Shown here one piece after another: positions 48,677 to 61,400 of a DNA stretch of 64,000 nucleotides. The stretch's first letter is position 1, and each line of letters opens with the position of its first letter. Source of the stretch: Eudorina sp. 2006-703-Eu-15 (lineage: Eukaryota > Chlorophyta > Chlorophyceae > Chlamydomonadales > Volvocaceae); contig BDSI01000038.1 of assembly GCA_003117195.1 (NCBI GenBank), positions 682,001 to 746,000 of the forward strand, read 5' to 3'. The notes under the pieces were generated by a model. It was not told the origin of the DNA and ran no database searches. It worked only from the letters and a program-made list of their open reading frames with translations. The position numbers and the translations under genes were made by a program.

Positions 48677-51600
48677 TGCGGCGGCGGCAGTTGCGGCTGG
48701 CCCGCTGGGGGCCGGGGAGCTGCGGCCGTGGGGTCACTCCTCTAGGGTTTCTTCCTCTAGGACCCCCCGGGGGGCCACCGGGCGCCGTTTCGTGTCAAAA
48801 ACCCGCTCACCGCATACGCACTGCACGCGGCCCCCGTACCCTCTGAAATAAACGACCCGCACCCCCCGTCGCCCCGCCTGCCTCGTCCCGGCCCCCCCCC
48901 CCACCCCCCGCGCCCCTCCCCCCCCCCAGCGGTGGGTGGCCTACCAGCTGCTGCTGGCCGCCTCCCAGATCCACTCGTGCGGGGTGGTCCACGGCGACAT
49001 CAAGTCGGAGAACGTGCTGCTGACCAGCTGGGAGTGGCTCTTCCTGGCGGACTTCGCGGCGGGGCTCAAACCCGTGGCGCTGCCCGCGGACAACCCGGTG
49101 GGGGGCTAGGGGCGCGGGGGGGGGGAGGGGACCTGGAGCGGGGGAGGTGACCTGGAGCGGGGGAGGGGGCCTGGAGAGGGAAGGAACTCCAGTAAGTTTT
49201 GGGGTTGAAAGGAAAACAGCCCCAGGTTTTGGGGTTAAACGGAAAAATAGGTTTTGGGGTGTGTGGGTTTTCGACTCTGATCTCCCAGGGGACATGCTGC
49301 CTTGCACCGCACGAACACGCCCCCCTCCCCCCTGTCTACCAATTCCCTATACCCTCCCCCCCGTCCTTGCCTCCAGGCCGAGTACTCGTTCTTCTTCGAC
49401 ACGGGGGGCCGGCGGCGGGCCTACATCGCGCCGGAGCGCTTCTACACGGCGGCAGACGCAAAGCCGCCCAGCAGCCTGACGCCGGAGATGGTGCGGGGGG
49501 GGGCCCTTGGGGAGCTTGGGGGGGAAGGGGGGCAGATCACGTGGACCAGGACCGGCGGGTCGCGAGGGAAAGGGGGCCGGGGCGGGGCGGGGCGGGGCGG
49601 GGCGGGGCGGGGGAGGGAGATGGCGGGGCGGGGAGGTGTGTGGGGGGTTAAAAGGAAAAGAAAAGGGTGTGCGTGGGTTGTTGGACAAGGGGGTGCTCCC
49701 GGGGAGTGGGCGGGGGGCAGTGGTGGGAGGTCGCGGGGGCCGGGAGGTGCGTCGAGAGCGAAGGAAGTCGCCCGACCCGCGGGGAGGTGTTTGGGGACCG
49801 GAGGGGCAGCCGGCATGTGACGGAACGGACGGGACGGGACGGGACCGGACTGGTCCCGTTGGGCCACGGTCATCCCCTGGAGCAGTGGGATTGGGTGTAA
49901 TAAACAGCTGACCCTTGGTGTGCGGATATGGATGTGCTGCGGATCACTGACTGAGTTTGTTGATGGCCCCCTCCCCCCCTCCCTCCCCTCTCCCTCCCTC
50001 CCTCCCTCCCTCCCCCCTTAATGTCAATAACGACAGCGAAATCGCGAAACAATTACCGATTGCGTAGTAGTTGTCCGGTTGACCGACGCCGCCGTCGAAG
50101 TAGGACGCAGTAATTATATAAGTAGATGTAAATATATAGAGCAACGTAGAACTGCGTAAGGGTTATATGAGAGCTGCTGTAGCGGCTGCTGAATGCGCAG
50201 TAGCGAATGGCGGGCGACCAGGGAAGAACTGCTAGCTAGCCCGCGGACAACTGGCTGGCCTAAACTGACGTATCTAAAAGCGAACCACAGAGGTCAGGCA
50301 GCGGATCTCCCTCCCCCCCTCCCCCCCCCCTTTGCAGGATATCTTCTCACTCGGATGCGTCATCGCGGAGGTCTTCCTGGACGGCAAGGCGCTCTTCGAC
50401 CTCTCCGCGCTCCTGTCGTACAGACGCGGCGACGCCGCCGCCGACCCGGCGACCGGCGGCGCGCTGGCGGCGGTGGATCCGGACATCCGGCGGCTCGTGC
50501 TGCACATGATCCAACTGGATCCAGGTACGGAGTACGGCAACACGCGGTCCCGTGTTGCAGCCGTTGACCGCAAGGTTGACATTGGGTCGGCGCGCGCTGT
50601 GCTCCGAGGAGCTCCGGGTATACGACCGGGTATCGCCGCGCCTAGACAACCCGCGTATCGTGTTCACACGACGACGGCGCACAGCGTCGGCGACTCTTCA
50701 CGCCGTCGTACAATAGCACCGTTTGTACTGCACGTGAACCCCGCCTCACCCACGTCGCAGCTCTGACCGCCACGCCGCCACATGAGGAAATGGCTCCTGC
50801 GGGGGCCTGCCGGCGCCCAGGCCAGCGCGGCCCCGCCCTCCTCCGCTCCGGCACTCATCAGCTCAGCCCAGCACGGCCACCAAGGCGCGTCTCACATCCC
50901 CGGCCCCCGCCTACCAATTCCCTATACCCCCCTTCCACCCGTCCCACCGCCAGATCGTCCTCCAATCGCGTCATTGCGGAGACCGCCCCCTGCTCGCGCG
51001 GCTGACCAACCCCCCGTCCCACAGTCCTCTCGATGTTCGCAAACATAGCCCTCCCCCGCCTCCCTTCTACCCCGTCCCCTCCCCCGCCTCCCTTCTACCC
51101 CGTCCCCTCCCCCGCCTCCCGTCTACCCCGTCCCCTCCCCGCCTCCCTTCCAACCCCTCCCGTCCCCTCCCCCGCCTCCCTTCCAACCCCTCCCGTCCCC
51201 TCCCCCGACTCCCTTCCAACCCCTCCCGTCCCCTCCCCGCCTCCCTTCCAACCCCTCCCGTTCCCTCCCCCGCCTCCCTTCCAACCCCTCCCGTCCCCTC
51301 CCCCGCCTCCCTTCCAACCCCTCCCGTCCCCTCCCCCGCCTCCCTTCCAACCCCTCCCGTCCCCTCCCCCGCCTCCCTTCCAACCCCTCCCGCCCCCTCC
51401 CCCGCCTCCTTTCCAACCCCCGTCCCCTCCCCCGCCAGCCGCGCGCTGGCCCGCCGCCAAGTACCTATCCGACTGGCCAGAGCCGCTCTTCCCGCCGTAC
51501 TTTTCTTCCGTACTACATCCCTTCTTTGCGTCGCTACTGCCACTGGACACGGACGCGCGGGTGGCAGCTACTGCGGCCGCTTTCCCGCGACTGCGCCGGG

Positions 51601-54600
51601 AGATACTGGCGGCGGCACCGCCGCCGCCGCCGGCACCGGTCCCCGGACCGACGGCTGCCGGGCAGCTGGCAGCGACGGCAGCCGCCGCCGGCGATAAGCC
51701 GGCGGCGGCGCCGCCGCCGCTGCCGGGCGGCAGCACCGCCGCCACGGCGGCGGCGCCGCTGGCGGCGGCCCCGTCGCCGTCTGCCCGACAGCCGCAGGAC
51801 GCAGCGGGCGGCGGCGCGGCCGCGGTAGCGGCCGCGGCGGGTGCCGTGGCGTCGGGTTCCGGAGCGACCGGCGCCGGCGGCCCCCCGACCAGCGGCCCCA
51901 GCGGGGTGCTGGGCGGCGGGACGGGTGGGGCCACATCCGGGCTGGGGAGCCTGTTGGATGAGGTGGGGGCGCTGCTGGCGGACAGCGGCAGCATGGCACG
52001 GCGGTTCAAGGTACGGCACGGCCGCGGTCGACCGATCTGATGGATTGCGTCGCCTCCGGGCGTTGTTCGGCTGGCGGCCACACCGGCCTCGAAAGCGACC
52101 ACCCCTGCCCGGAATTTCAAAAATTCAAACTGTTAGGTTTTTTGTAGTGCCGTGCCACGCGTATTGTTTTGTAGTGCCGGCACGCTGCCCTCTGGGGGTT
52201 CCGCTGGCCGTGGAGATGTAGACTCGTGTCGGTGTGGTGTGGGTCCTGCAGGGTGGTCCAGGCGGCGAGGTGGGAGCTGGCGGCGGCGGCGGCGGCGGCA
52301 TGCTGGACAGCTGCAGCAGCGCCGGCAGCGGCGACGACGGCGCCTTCCTGCTGGATGGCGACATGGACGGCGACGGCGACGGCGCCGTCGCCGCCGCCGT
52401 CGGCAAGGGCCTCGGTACGGCAGGCAGCGGCCCGTCGTCGGCGTCGCCGTTTGTGTCTGGCGGAGCCGCTGGTGTCGGGGGCGGCGGCGGCGCGGCGGCG
52501 GCGCCGGGAGGCAGCGGCAGCGGCAGGCCGGAGGGAGGCGGCGGCGGCGGCGGCGCCGCCGCCGCCGCCGCTGCGGCCGCGACGGCGGGCACGGTTGGCG
52601 CTGACCTGGCGGCGGCGGGGCCTGGGGCGGGGGTGATCGAGGAGGTGGTGACGGAGGAGGTGTACGAATACCAGGTGGGCCCTATGGGGTCGGTCTCCGG
52701 ATAGCCCCGTCCCGAACGGAAACCTACTACGGACCCAGCCACATGTCGTATCCACTTGCCGACCTTCCTGTGCTGTCTCCGAGGGTTCCCGCGCGCTCCC
52801 CCTCCCGCTCTGGACGCTCCCGCGGGCAGTCAGCGTAGTTGACCCTTGCTTGCCAACTACCCACACCCTCCCCGTCCCGCGCTGCTGCGCTGCCGCCGGC
52901 CGCCGGTCCAGGTCCGTGAGCCGTGGGGCAGCTGGCAGGGCGCCTCCTCCGATGATGACGTGGCGCTGGTGGGCTCGCTGGGCGGCATGGGAGTGGGCGT
53001 CGGGGTGGGGCCGGTCACCGGGACCGTGGGGGCGCCGCGAGGCAGTGGCGGCTCCGCCGCCGCCGCCGCCGCCGCGGGCGGCGGCAGCGGCGGCTGCGCC
53101 GCCGCTGCTGCTCCCGCCGCCAGCGGCGGAGCCGCCGCCGCGGCTGCCGCAGCCGGCGCCGCCGGCAGCGGCAGCAGCAGCAGCACGTGGCGGGGCCGCG
53201 AGGAGGTGGAGCTGCCCCGGGAGGGGGGGTGGCAGTGGGCGGGGGAGTGGGCGGTGGATATGCGGGCTGGCGGGCAGCACCTGGCGGCGGCGCCGCCCGT
53301 AGACGCGGACGGCTGGGAGTACCGCTCCACGGCAAGTCCCGCGGGTCATCGTACCTGGGCTGCCGTACCCGACGCCACGTGCACGATCAGGCGGCGGCGC
53401 TGGCTGCGTCGGCGCCGGCGGCGGCTTCCAGGACCGGCGCCGGCGGTGCCTTCAGTGATGACGGCGGGCGGGGATCGCTCCCTGGGCCGAATGCCGTCAT
53501 CTCGCGGTGTGCCTGGCGGCGGCGCCGCCGCCGCCGCCACCGGCGCTGCCGGCAGTACGACGCCTGCAACGGCGCCGGCTGGTGGCCTGGACGGGGCGGC
53601 GGCGGCGGCGGGGCTGCTTCCGGGGACGGCGGGGCCAAGCGCGGGGGCTGATGCCGGGGGCGGAGGCGGAGGCGGCGGCGCGGTCGCCGTGGTGGCGGCT
53701 GGTGGCGGCGCGGCGGCCCCCCCCAGTGGCCAGGGTCTGGTGCTGGTGGCGGTGCTCCTGTGCAGCACCCTCAGGGGCTCACGACTCCAGGAATCCAAGG
53801 TACGACAGCCGTACCCCATGCCTGCCGTCCAGACCTCCAGCATCTTTGCCCCAATGTCCCGCCCTGTCAACGGCCGTCCTCCTCACCAGCCCCTGCGCAC
53901 CGTATCCGGGCCCCAAACCCCACCCGCAACGCACGTCACCACCCTCGACCCCTCGCCGATGGGCCATCCTCGAGGTTCTCCCGGCCTATGGGGGCGCAGC
54001 CCGAAAATACAACCTTAACCCCCCTCCTCCAGCGCAGTTCGAAATGCCTACTAATTTCCTACACCCTCTCCTCCCGGTCTGGGACAAGGCCCTCCCGCCG
54101 TCCGCCTCCACGTCCCCCTTGCCACTGCGGTGCCTGGCGCCAGCTTTCTTGCCGTGTGCCCCGCCCCCCCCCCGCCGCCCCGCCCCGCCCTGCCCTCTTC
54201 AACACCCCCCCGCCCAGCTGTGTGTGTTGCGGCTGCTGGTGGCCTCCGCGGAGGAGTGCGACGACTATGTACGACTACAGTGCGTGGTGCCGTACCTGCT
54301 GACGGCGCTGCACGATGCCTCGGCGGCGGTGCGGTGCCTGGCGGTACGGGGAATTGTACGGACGCTGGCGCGGGTGCAGGTGGGTGTGGATAACCTCGAT
54401 CTGGGTTTGGCGCCTCGGATGCTGAGGCCTGGGCCCCCAGCCCGCCGACGACCGCTGCTCACCAACCACTGGACCCGGAAGCCCCACCTACCCCACGGCT
54501 GCCGACCCGGGAGCCCCCCGCGGCCGACCCGGAAGCCCCCCGCTGCCGACCCGGAAGCCCGAACCGAGAGCTTAGGGCTGTGTTTGGGGGGGGGGGGAGG

Positions 54601-57600
54601 GGGGAGGGTCGAAGGGGAGGCGGCACCAACCCCAAATCCCGGCTCCCCCCGTGGGCCTCACTCCACACGAGCCGCGGGCCTGACGCTGATGCTGCTACTG
54701 CTGCTGCTGTTCATGCCCCGGCAGTTCTTGCTGCCATTGCTGCCATCCACCTAACCACATCTAACAACTGCCACCAACCGCTCGCCCTTTGCTTTGCTTG
54801 TCGGTTTGTTGTCCCCCCCCCCCAGGCCCTGCCCCCCTCCGACATCAAGGTGTTTCAGGACTACGTGCTCCCCTCCATGTCCCTCACCCCCAACGACTTT
54901 GAGGAGTCCGTACGGGTGGAGTACGGCATGGGGCTGGCACACCTGGCGGCGGCGGCGCACCGCCACCTGCTGCGCCTGCAGAGCGACAACAACGCGGCGG
55001 CGGCGGCGGCCGCCGCCGCGGCGGTCGCGGCTGCTGCCGCTGCCGGCTTGGCGCCGGGGCCGGCGCCGCCCCCCATAAGGTGCGCGGCTGTGGCGGGGGG
55101 ATGGGGCGGGGGGTGGGTTGGCGGGTGGGGTGAGACGCGTTTCTGCCCGGGGGGGGGGTCGAGGAGTGTCGTGCATGTGTATTTATGCCCGGGAGTTGGG
55201 GGTTGGGGTCTCTGGTGGGGTCGAGGACTTGAGGTGGTGTGGGTGCGGCGTCTAGATGTGTCTGTGCGGACATGACATGACATGACGTGTCAGGTCAGGT
55301 CAGGTCAGGACATGAGGTGGGTGTGTTTTAGCCCGCGCCCGCTGCGCACCATTGGGTAGTATCACCGTGGATCCATGTGGGGTGTCGTACTGTACGATGC
55401 AGGTACGACGCAGAGGTGGCGGCTGTACGGAGCCAGATTGAGCGGGGCGTGGTGGAGCTCGTGACGGGGCTGCGGTCCTCCGTGGACGTCAAGGTGGGGG
55501 CACCCGCCATCCCCGGGGGGGGGGGCAAGGGGGATGGTTTCGCGGTTTCGCTGTCTTTATTGACAAAAAAGGGGGAGGGGGGGAGGGCGTGGAGCTGGAG
55601 GCACCCGCCCGAACCGCCCAGTGCCATGATACTGACAGATAATACATACGTGGTGTCTATGTGTGTAAAAGGAAACGGAGCCGCGGTGTCTACCGGATGT
55701 CTGTGCCGCGTGTATGTATAAGATAACCGAGCCGCGAGGAGTGAAGTCCAGCGTGACAGACGATGTAGGCGACGGAATTAAATGACACCCGAAATACCCG
55801 CGGACCCCAGCTCCTTCCCCTCGCCCCCCTCGCCCCCTCCCTCCCCGGCCCCCCTGGCAGCGCGCCCTGCTGTCCCACGTGTCGCTGCTGGCGGAGGCGT
55901 TCGGGCGGCGGGGCGTCACGGAGCTGCTGCTGCCGCTGCTGATCACCTGCCTCAACGCCGCGGAGGGCCGCCTGCGGGCCGCCTTCTTCCGCGCGGTGGC
56001 CTCCCTGGGGCCGCAGGACCTGGGCGGGGAGGCGCTGGACGCCTTCCTGCTGCCCTGCCTGGAGCAGGTGGGGCTGGCCCGGGGGGGAGGGGGGGAGAGG
56101 AAGGGGGACGGGTGAGATATTTTGCGGTTTCGCTGTCGTGAGCGACACACAGGGCGTGATGGGGGCTGGAGGTTGTGTATAGTATGTTATGGGTGGTCGT
56201 ACAATACATTAAGAATGTATGTATGTGTGTGGGCGCGTGTGTGTTTGTGTGTTTAATTCCGTGCTTGTGTGTGTGTGTGTGTCTGTGTGTAATTCCATCA
56301 CCATGACATACAAGGACGTGTGCAGCCGTGCACCCTCTCTCTATCCCCCACCTAACCCACATATCCCCATTCTAGTTTTACAACCGCCCGCAGCCGGAAA
56401 GTGGATACGCATCCACTTTCTGCCATCCCTCTCCCGCCTTCCCAACCGTCCGTTCCTCCCCCCCTCCCTGCCCCCGTTCCCTTTCCGTTCCCTTCCCGTT
56501 CCTCCCCCTCCCCCTCCCCCTCCCCCGCCCCCGGATGCCAGGCACTGACGGACCCCGAGCCCCGGGTGGTGTATGCCGCAGTTCGGTGCCTGGTGGCGGT
56601 GACCCCGCAGCTGCGGAAGCGGTCGCTGCTGGCGGCGGCGGGCAAGGTGGCCCCGCTGATGAGGCACCCCAGTCCCGCAGTGCGATGCGCGGCGGTGGCC
56701 ATGGTGGCGGCCACGGCCAGGTGGGGATGTGGGGTGGGTGGTATGGGGTGGGGTGGGGTGGGGTGAGGTGGGGTGAGGTAGGGCGGGATGGCCCGGTGTG
56801 GGGACGCGTGTGTGTGATCCGACCCGCGGGTCAGTGCTACCGTGCGATCCGACCCGCGGGTCAGTGCTGCCGTGCGATCCGACCCGCGGGTCAGTGCTAC
56901 CGTGCGATCCGACCCGCGGGTCAGTGCAACCGTGCGATCCGACCCGCGGGTCAGTGCTACCGTGCGATCCGACCCGCGGGTCAGTGCTACCGTGCGATCC
57001 GACCCGCGGGTCAGTGTTGCCCCCCGGCAGGGGTCGCGGAAACGACCCCACTCAGCCAGTCGGCCTCCGTACATATCGTGTATCGTGTGGGGTCCTAGCC
57101 GGGACTCCCGGTTATGTGTTTTCTGCCCATGTACCCACCCACGCACCCACTCACCCGCCCGGGATCCCGCCCCCGCCCCCGCTCCGGGCCCCCCCCCCCG
57201 CAGCCACCTGCCCCTAGCCGACGTGTACGCCCAGCTGGCGGTGCTGGTGGCCCCCCAGCTGTGGAGGATGCCGCCGCTGCTCACCGACCAGCAGCTGCTG
57301 GCGGACTGCCTGAGCCACCGGGGGGGGCAGCAGCGGCAGCAGCAGATGGGGACGGGGACGGGGACGGGGGCCATGGGGGCGGGTGCGCCCGACGGCAGCG
57401 GCGGCGGGGGTGCCGCCCGGGCCGATGGGGAGGCGGAGGCGGCCGCGGAGCCGCAGGGGGGCCTGCTGATGCGGAGCCCGGAGGGCGCAGGCGGCGGCGG
57501 CGGCGGAGGCGGCGCGAGCGCGAGCGGACGGTCGTACAATAGGACGAGCAGCGGCAACCGCTCTAGCGGCTCTCAGGGTGTGTCCCGTGCGGGGGGAGGT

Positions 57601-58380
57601 CGGGTGCCCCCCGGGGGGTTGGCGGTTGGCGGTTGGGGTTGGGTGGCAACTTCTGAGGTCGCCATGAGTTGTCACTTGTCAGTCCGCGACCAAGTGCTTG
57701 AAGCCGGGGCCCGGTGCACCCGACACCCCTGGGCAGTGGGGCGGGGGCGGGGGGACCGGGGGGGCCCTCCGGAGGTCTCACAGGGAGGGGGCTGGCGGGG
57801 CCCTCAACACCGCCCCGGGGTCCCCAGGGTGTCGGAGCTCTCTGCTCTGCTGGTACTGCTGGTAGGGCCAGGGCGTGAGGAGCACTCTTGTGCCGTATTC
57901 AAACCCCCAAAACACACCTCAAGCCACATCCGCCCCGCCCTATGAGTCCCCACCAAACCCCCCACCCCACCCCACCCCACCCCACCCCCCCCCCCCACCC
58001 CACCCCACCCCCCACCCCACCCCACCCCACCCCACCCCACCCCACCCCACCCCACCCCACCCCACCCCACCCACCCCACCCCCCCCCCCCCCCCCCCCCC
58101 CACCCCACCCCACCCCACCCCACCCCACCCCACCCCACCCACCCCACCCCACCCCACCCCACCCCACCCCACCCCACCCCACCCACCCCACCCACCCCCC
58201 CCCCCCCACCCCACCCCACCCCACCCCACCCCACCCCACCCCACCCCACCCCACCCCACCCCACCCACCCCACCCCACCCCACCCACCCCACCCCACCCC
58301 ACCCACCCCACCCCACCCCACCCCACCCCACCCCACCCCACCCCACCCCACCCCCCCCCCCCCCCCCCCCACCCCACCCC

Positions 58381-58415
<35 letters not shown>

Positions 58416-61400
58416 ACCCCACCCCACCCCACCCCACCCCACCCCACCCCACCCCACCCCACCCCACCCCACCCCACCCCACCCCACCCCACCCCACCCC
58501 ACCCGCAGCCGAGACCCTGACAGCGGCCATGGACCGTCTGTCCGCACCGCTGCGGGCCGGAGGAGGAGGAGGAGGCGGAGGAGGGGGCGGCGGAGGCGGA
58601 GGCCCGGGCGCCACGTCAGCATCGGGGGCCGCTGCGGCCTCCGGCAGCGGAGGCGGGGGCGGAGGCGGCTTGCGCGGCGGCGTGGACGGCCCTGGCGGCG
58701 GCGGCGGCGGTGGCGGCGGCGAGACGTCGTTCACCGGCTTCCTGGGGCTGCCGCTGCTGGAGGGGCTGTCGGGTCCCGAGGACGCCACCCACTTGTTCCT
58801 GCGGCCGGGTGGGGTGGCTGGGTGATGGGGGGGGATGTTATAGGAAATTGGTAGACATACCGTATTTATGTTGCGGGTGATGGGGGGATGCGGCGGGGTG
58901 GGGGTGGACGCTGGTGCCGCGGGTGCGATTGGTACACCTGTTCAAACCCGTTTTAAAATTTATTTGGATCTCGTTTTTTTGAAAAGGCGTTATTCCGGCA
59001 AAGTAGGCCTTGGGTCGATGGGTGAACCGGTTGGGGCGTTGGGTGTGGGCTCGATGCAGTACAGTACGTCATCGGCACGCGCATTCCGGTGTTTACCGTA
59101 CTTCAGGTTTGTCTGTCCCGTTTGTCTGACACTCCGCCCTCTCCCCCACCTCTTTGTCATCAATGCGTCCTCTCCCTCCCTCGTCAGCCGCCCCGCTGTA
59201 CACGTACGACATGACGGTGGACTCGACGGCCGCCGCCGCGGCGCTGGCCGCCGCCGGGGCCGAGACCACCACCGGCGCCGCCGCCGCGGCGGCGGCAGCC
59301 ATCGTCTCCGCCACGGCGACTGGCGGCACCTCGCCCTCGCCCTCATCCGCTACTACGGCAACGGCCGGCGCCTCCGCCGCCGCCGCCTGGGGCCTTCCCG
59401 GTCCCGGCGTCAGCCTCCACAGCGCCTCCCTGGCGACTGTGTCGGGCCGGTTGGCCTCCCTGGACGCCCGGGTGGGGGCGCTGGCGGACCGACTGGCCCG
59501 GGAGCCGCTGGGGGTGGATCCCCTGGAGCGACAGCAGCTGGACAGGTGCCGTACACTGCGCGCGGGTACCGGAGGGAGGGTGTTCGAATAACTTCTTAAA
59601 TGGGAACTCCATTCGACCCAATTCGGGAGGACGAACCGGGGCACACCCAGCGGTTGTGGGACACATGTGGCTGACGTGGCGAAAACTTTACCAACGTAAC
59701 GGACGCCTCCTCCTACTCCTCCTGCCACCCCACAAATCACATCACACGTCCCCCCCAGGCTGGCGGGCCTGCTGGCGCGGCTGCGTGCGGAGCCCGGCGG
59801 TGACGTCCGCGACGCGGCGGCGAGGGACACCTGGCGCCTGGTGTCGCTGTCGCAGCGCGGGCCGCCGCCGCTCACCTCCGCCATGGGGCCCATCGGGGGA
59901 GGCGGGGGCGGCGGCGGCGGCGGCAGCGCGACCGCCGCCGCAGCAGCTGGCGGCGGCGGCGGAGGGGCCGGCGGCGGCGGGTTGCTTGGCGCGGCGGTGC
60001 AGCACGGGGACTACTTTTCCCTTTCACGGGGTGGGTGGGTGGGTGGGTGGGTGGGTGGGTGGGTGGGTGGGTGGGTGGGTGGGTGGGTGGGTGGGTGGGT
60101 GGTGGGTGGGTGGGTGGGTGGGTGGGTGGGTGGGTGGGTGGGTGGGTGGTGGGTGGGTGGTGGGTGGGTGGGTGGGTGGGTGGGTGGGTGGGTGGGCGGG
60201 CGGGCGGGCGGGCGGGCGGCGGGCGGGCGGGCGGGCGGGCGGCGGGCGGGCGGGCGGGCGGGCGGGCGGGCGGGCGGCGGGCGGGCGGGCGGGCGGCGGG
60301 CGGGCGGCGGGCGGGCGGCGGCGGGCGGGCGGGCGGGCGGCGGGCGGGCGGGCGGGCGGGCGGGCGGGCGGCGGGCGGGCGGCGGGCGGGCGGCGGGCGG
60401 GCGGCGGGCGGGCGGGCGGGCGGGCGGGCGGCGGGCGGGCGGGCGGGCGGGCGGCGGGCGGGCGGGCGGGCGGGCGGCGGGCGGGCGGGCGGGCGGGCGG
60501 GCGGGCGGCGGGCGGGCGGGCGGGTGGGTACGGGCGGGACCGATGGACCGATGGACGGGGGTACTGACGCGGCAGCCGCCCTTTGTATGGGCCTTATGCA
60601 GGTACCTCGGGACGGGGGACCCGTGGCGTCGGTGGGGCCTGTCCTGTGTGGGGGGGAGAGGGACGAAGCAGCGGGGGGTAGCAGTGGCGACCCACGGGAC
60701 CGGGGGTTAGAAAAGGAAAATGGAACGGGAGGGGGCGGGACAGCCCATGCAGGACGAGGCAGAGGGGGCCGTGGTCAGGTAGCAGAAAGGAACGAGATGC
60801 AAGGGAATGCAGCGCTCCGGTTCCCCCCCAGCGGCCTCCCCACACACCGCAGCACTGGCTGACCCCGACCCCGACCCGACCCCGACCCCGACCCCGACCC
60901 TGACCCCAACCCCGACCCCGACCCCGACCCGCTCATGCAGGTCCCAACTCCTCCTCCTCCCTCGATTACCACTACCCGGGAGGCGCGTGGGGCGAGTCGG
61001 CTGCCGGCACGGGTGCGGAGGAGGGGCTGGGGGCTGGGGGCTGGGGGCTGGGGGCTGGGGGCTGGGGCTGCCCCGATCCGGAGTGGGGAGGGGAAAGGAC
61101 TGTCTGCCGCTGCCCCGAGGCACTGAAAAGACTGCACGCGTGCACCTGTCCGTGTCTGTGTCCGTGCCTGTGTGTTTTTACGTCGCGCGCGTGTTCCGCC
61201 TCTCCCCCCGGGGGGGCCGGGTGGGGGGCCGGGTGTCCGGGGCTGCAGGCGCGGGCGGCGGCACGGGCGGCTGGTGGCGGCCCCGGGGGGTGTTGGTGGC
61301 CCACCTGGCGGAGCACCGGCGGGGGGTCACCCGACTGGCTGTTGGGGCGGGCGGCTGCTTCCTGGCGTCGTCGTCGTCGGACGAGACCGTCAAGGTGCGG

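Noticed and set aside
52117..53349. 410-codon minus-strand open frame
   Set aside because: Antisense shadow of low-complexity VPS15 exons; composition only.
56816..57016. 30-bp repeats as a possible CRISPR array
   Set aside because: Units are head to tail with no spacers, in a eukaryotic intron.
57875..58825. Long open frames on both strands through the (CCCCA)n array
   Set aside because: Pure translation of a satellite; the real exon starts at 58509.
59656..60862. Three overlapping long frames through the GGGT/GGGC array
   Set aside because: All three frames stay open because the repeat has no stop codon; it is intronic.
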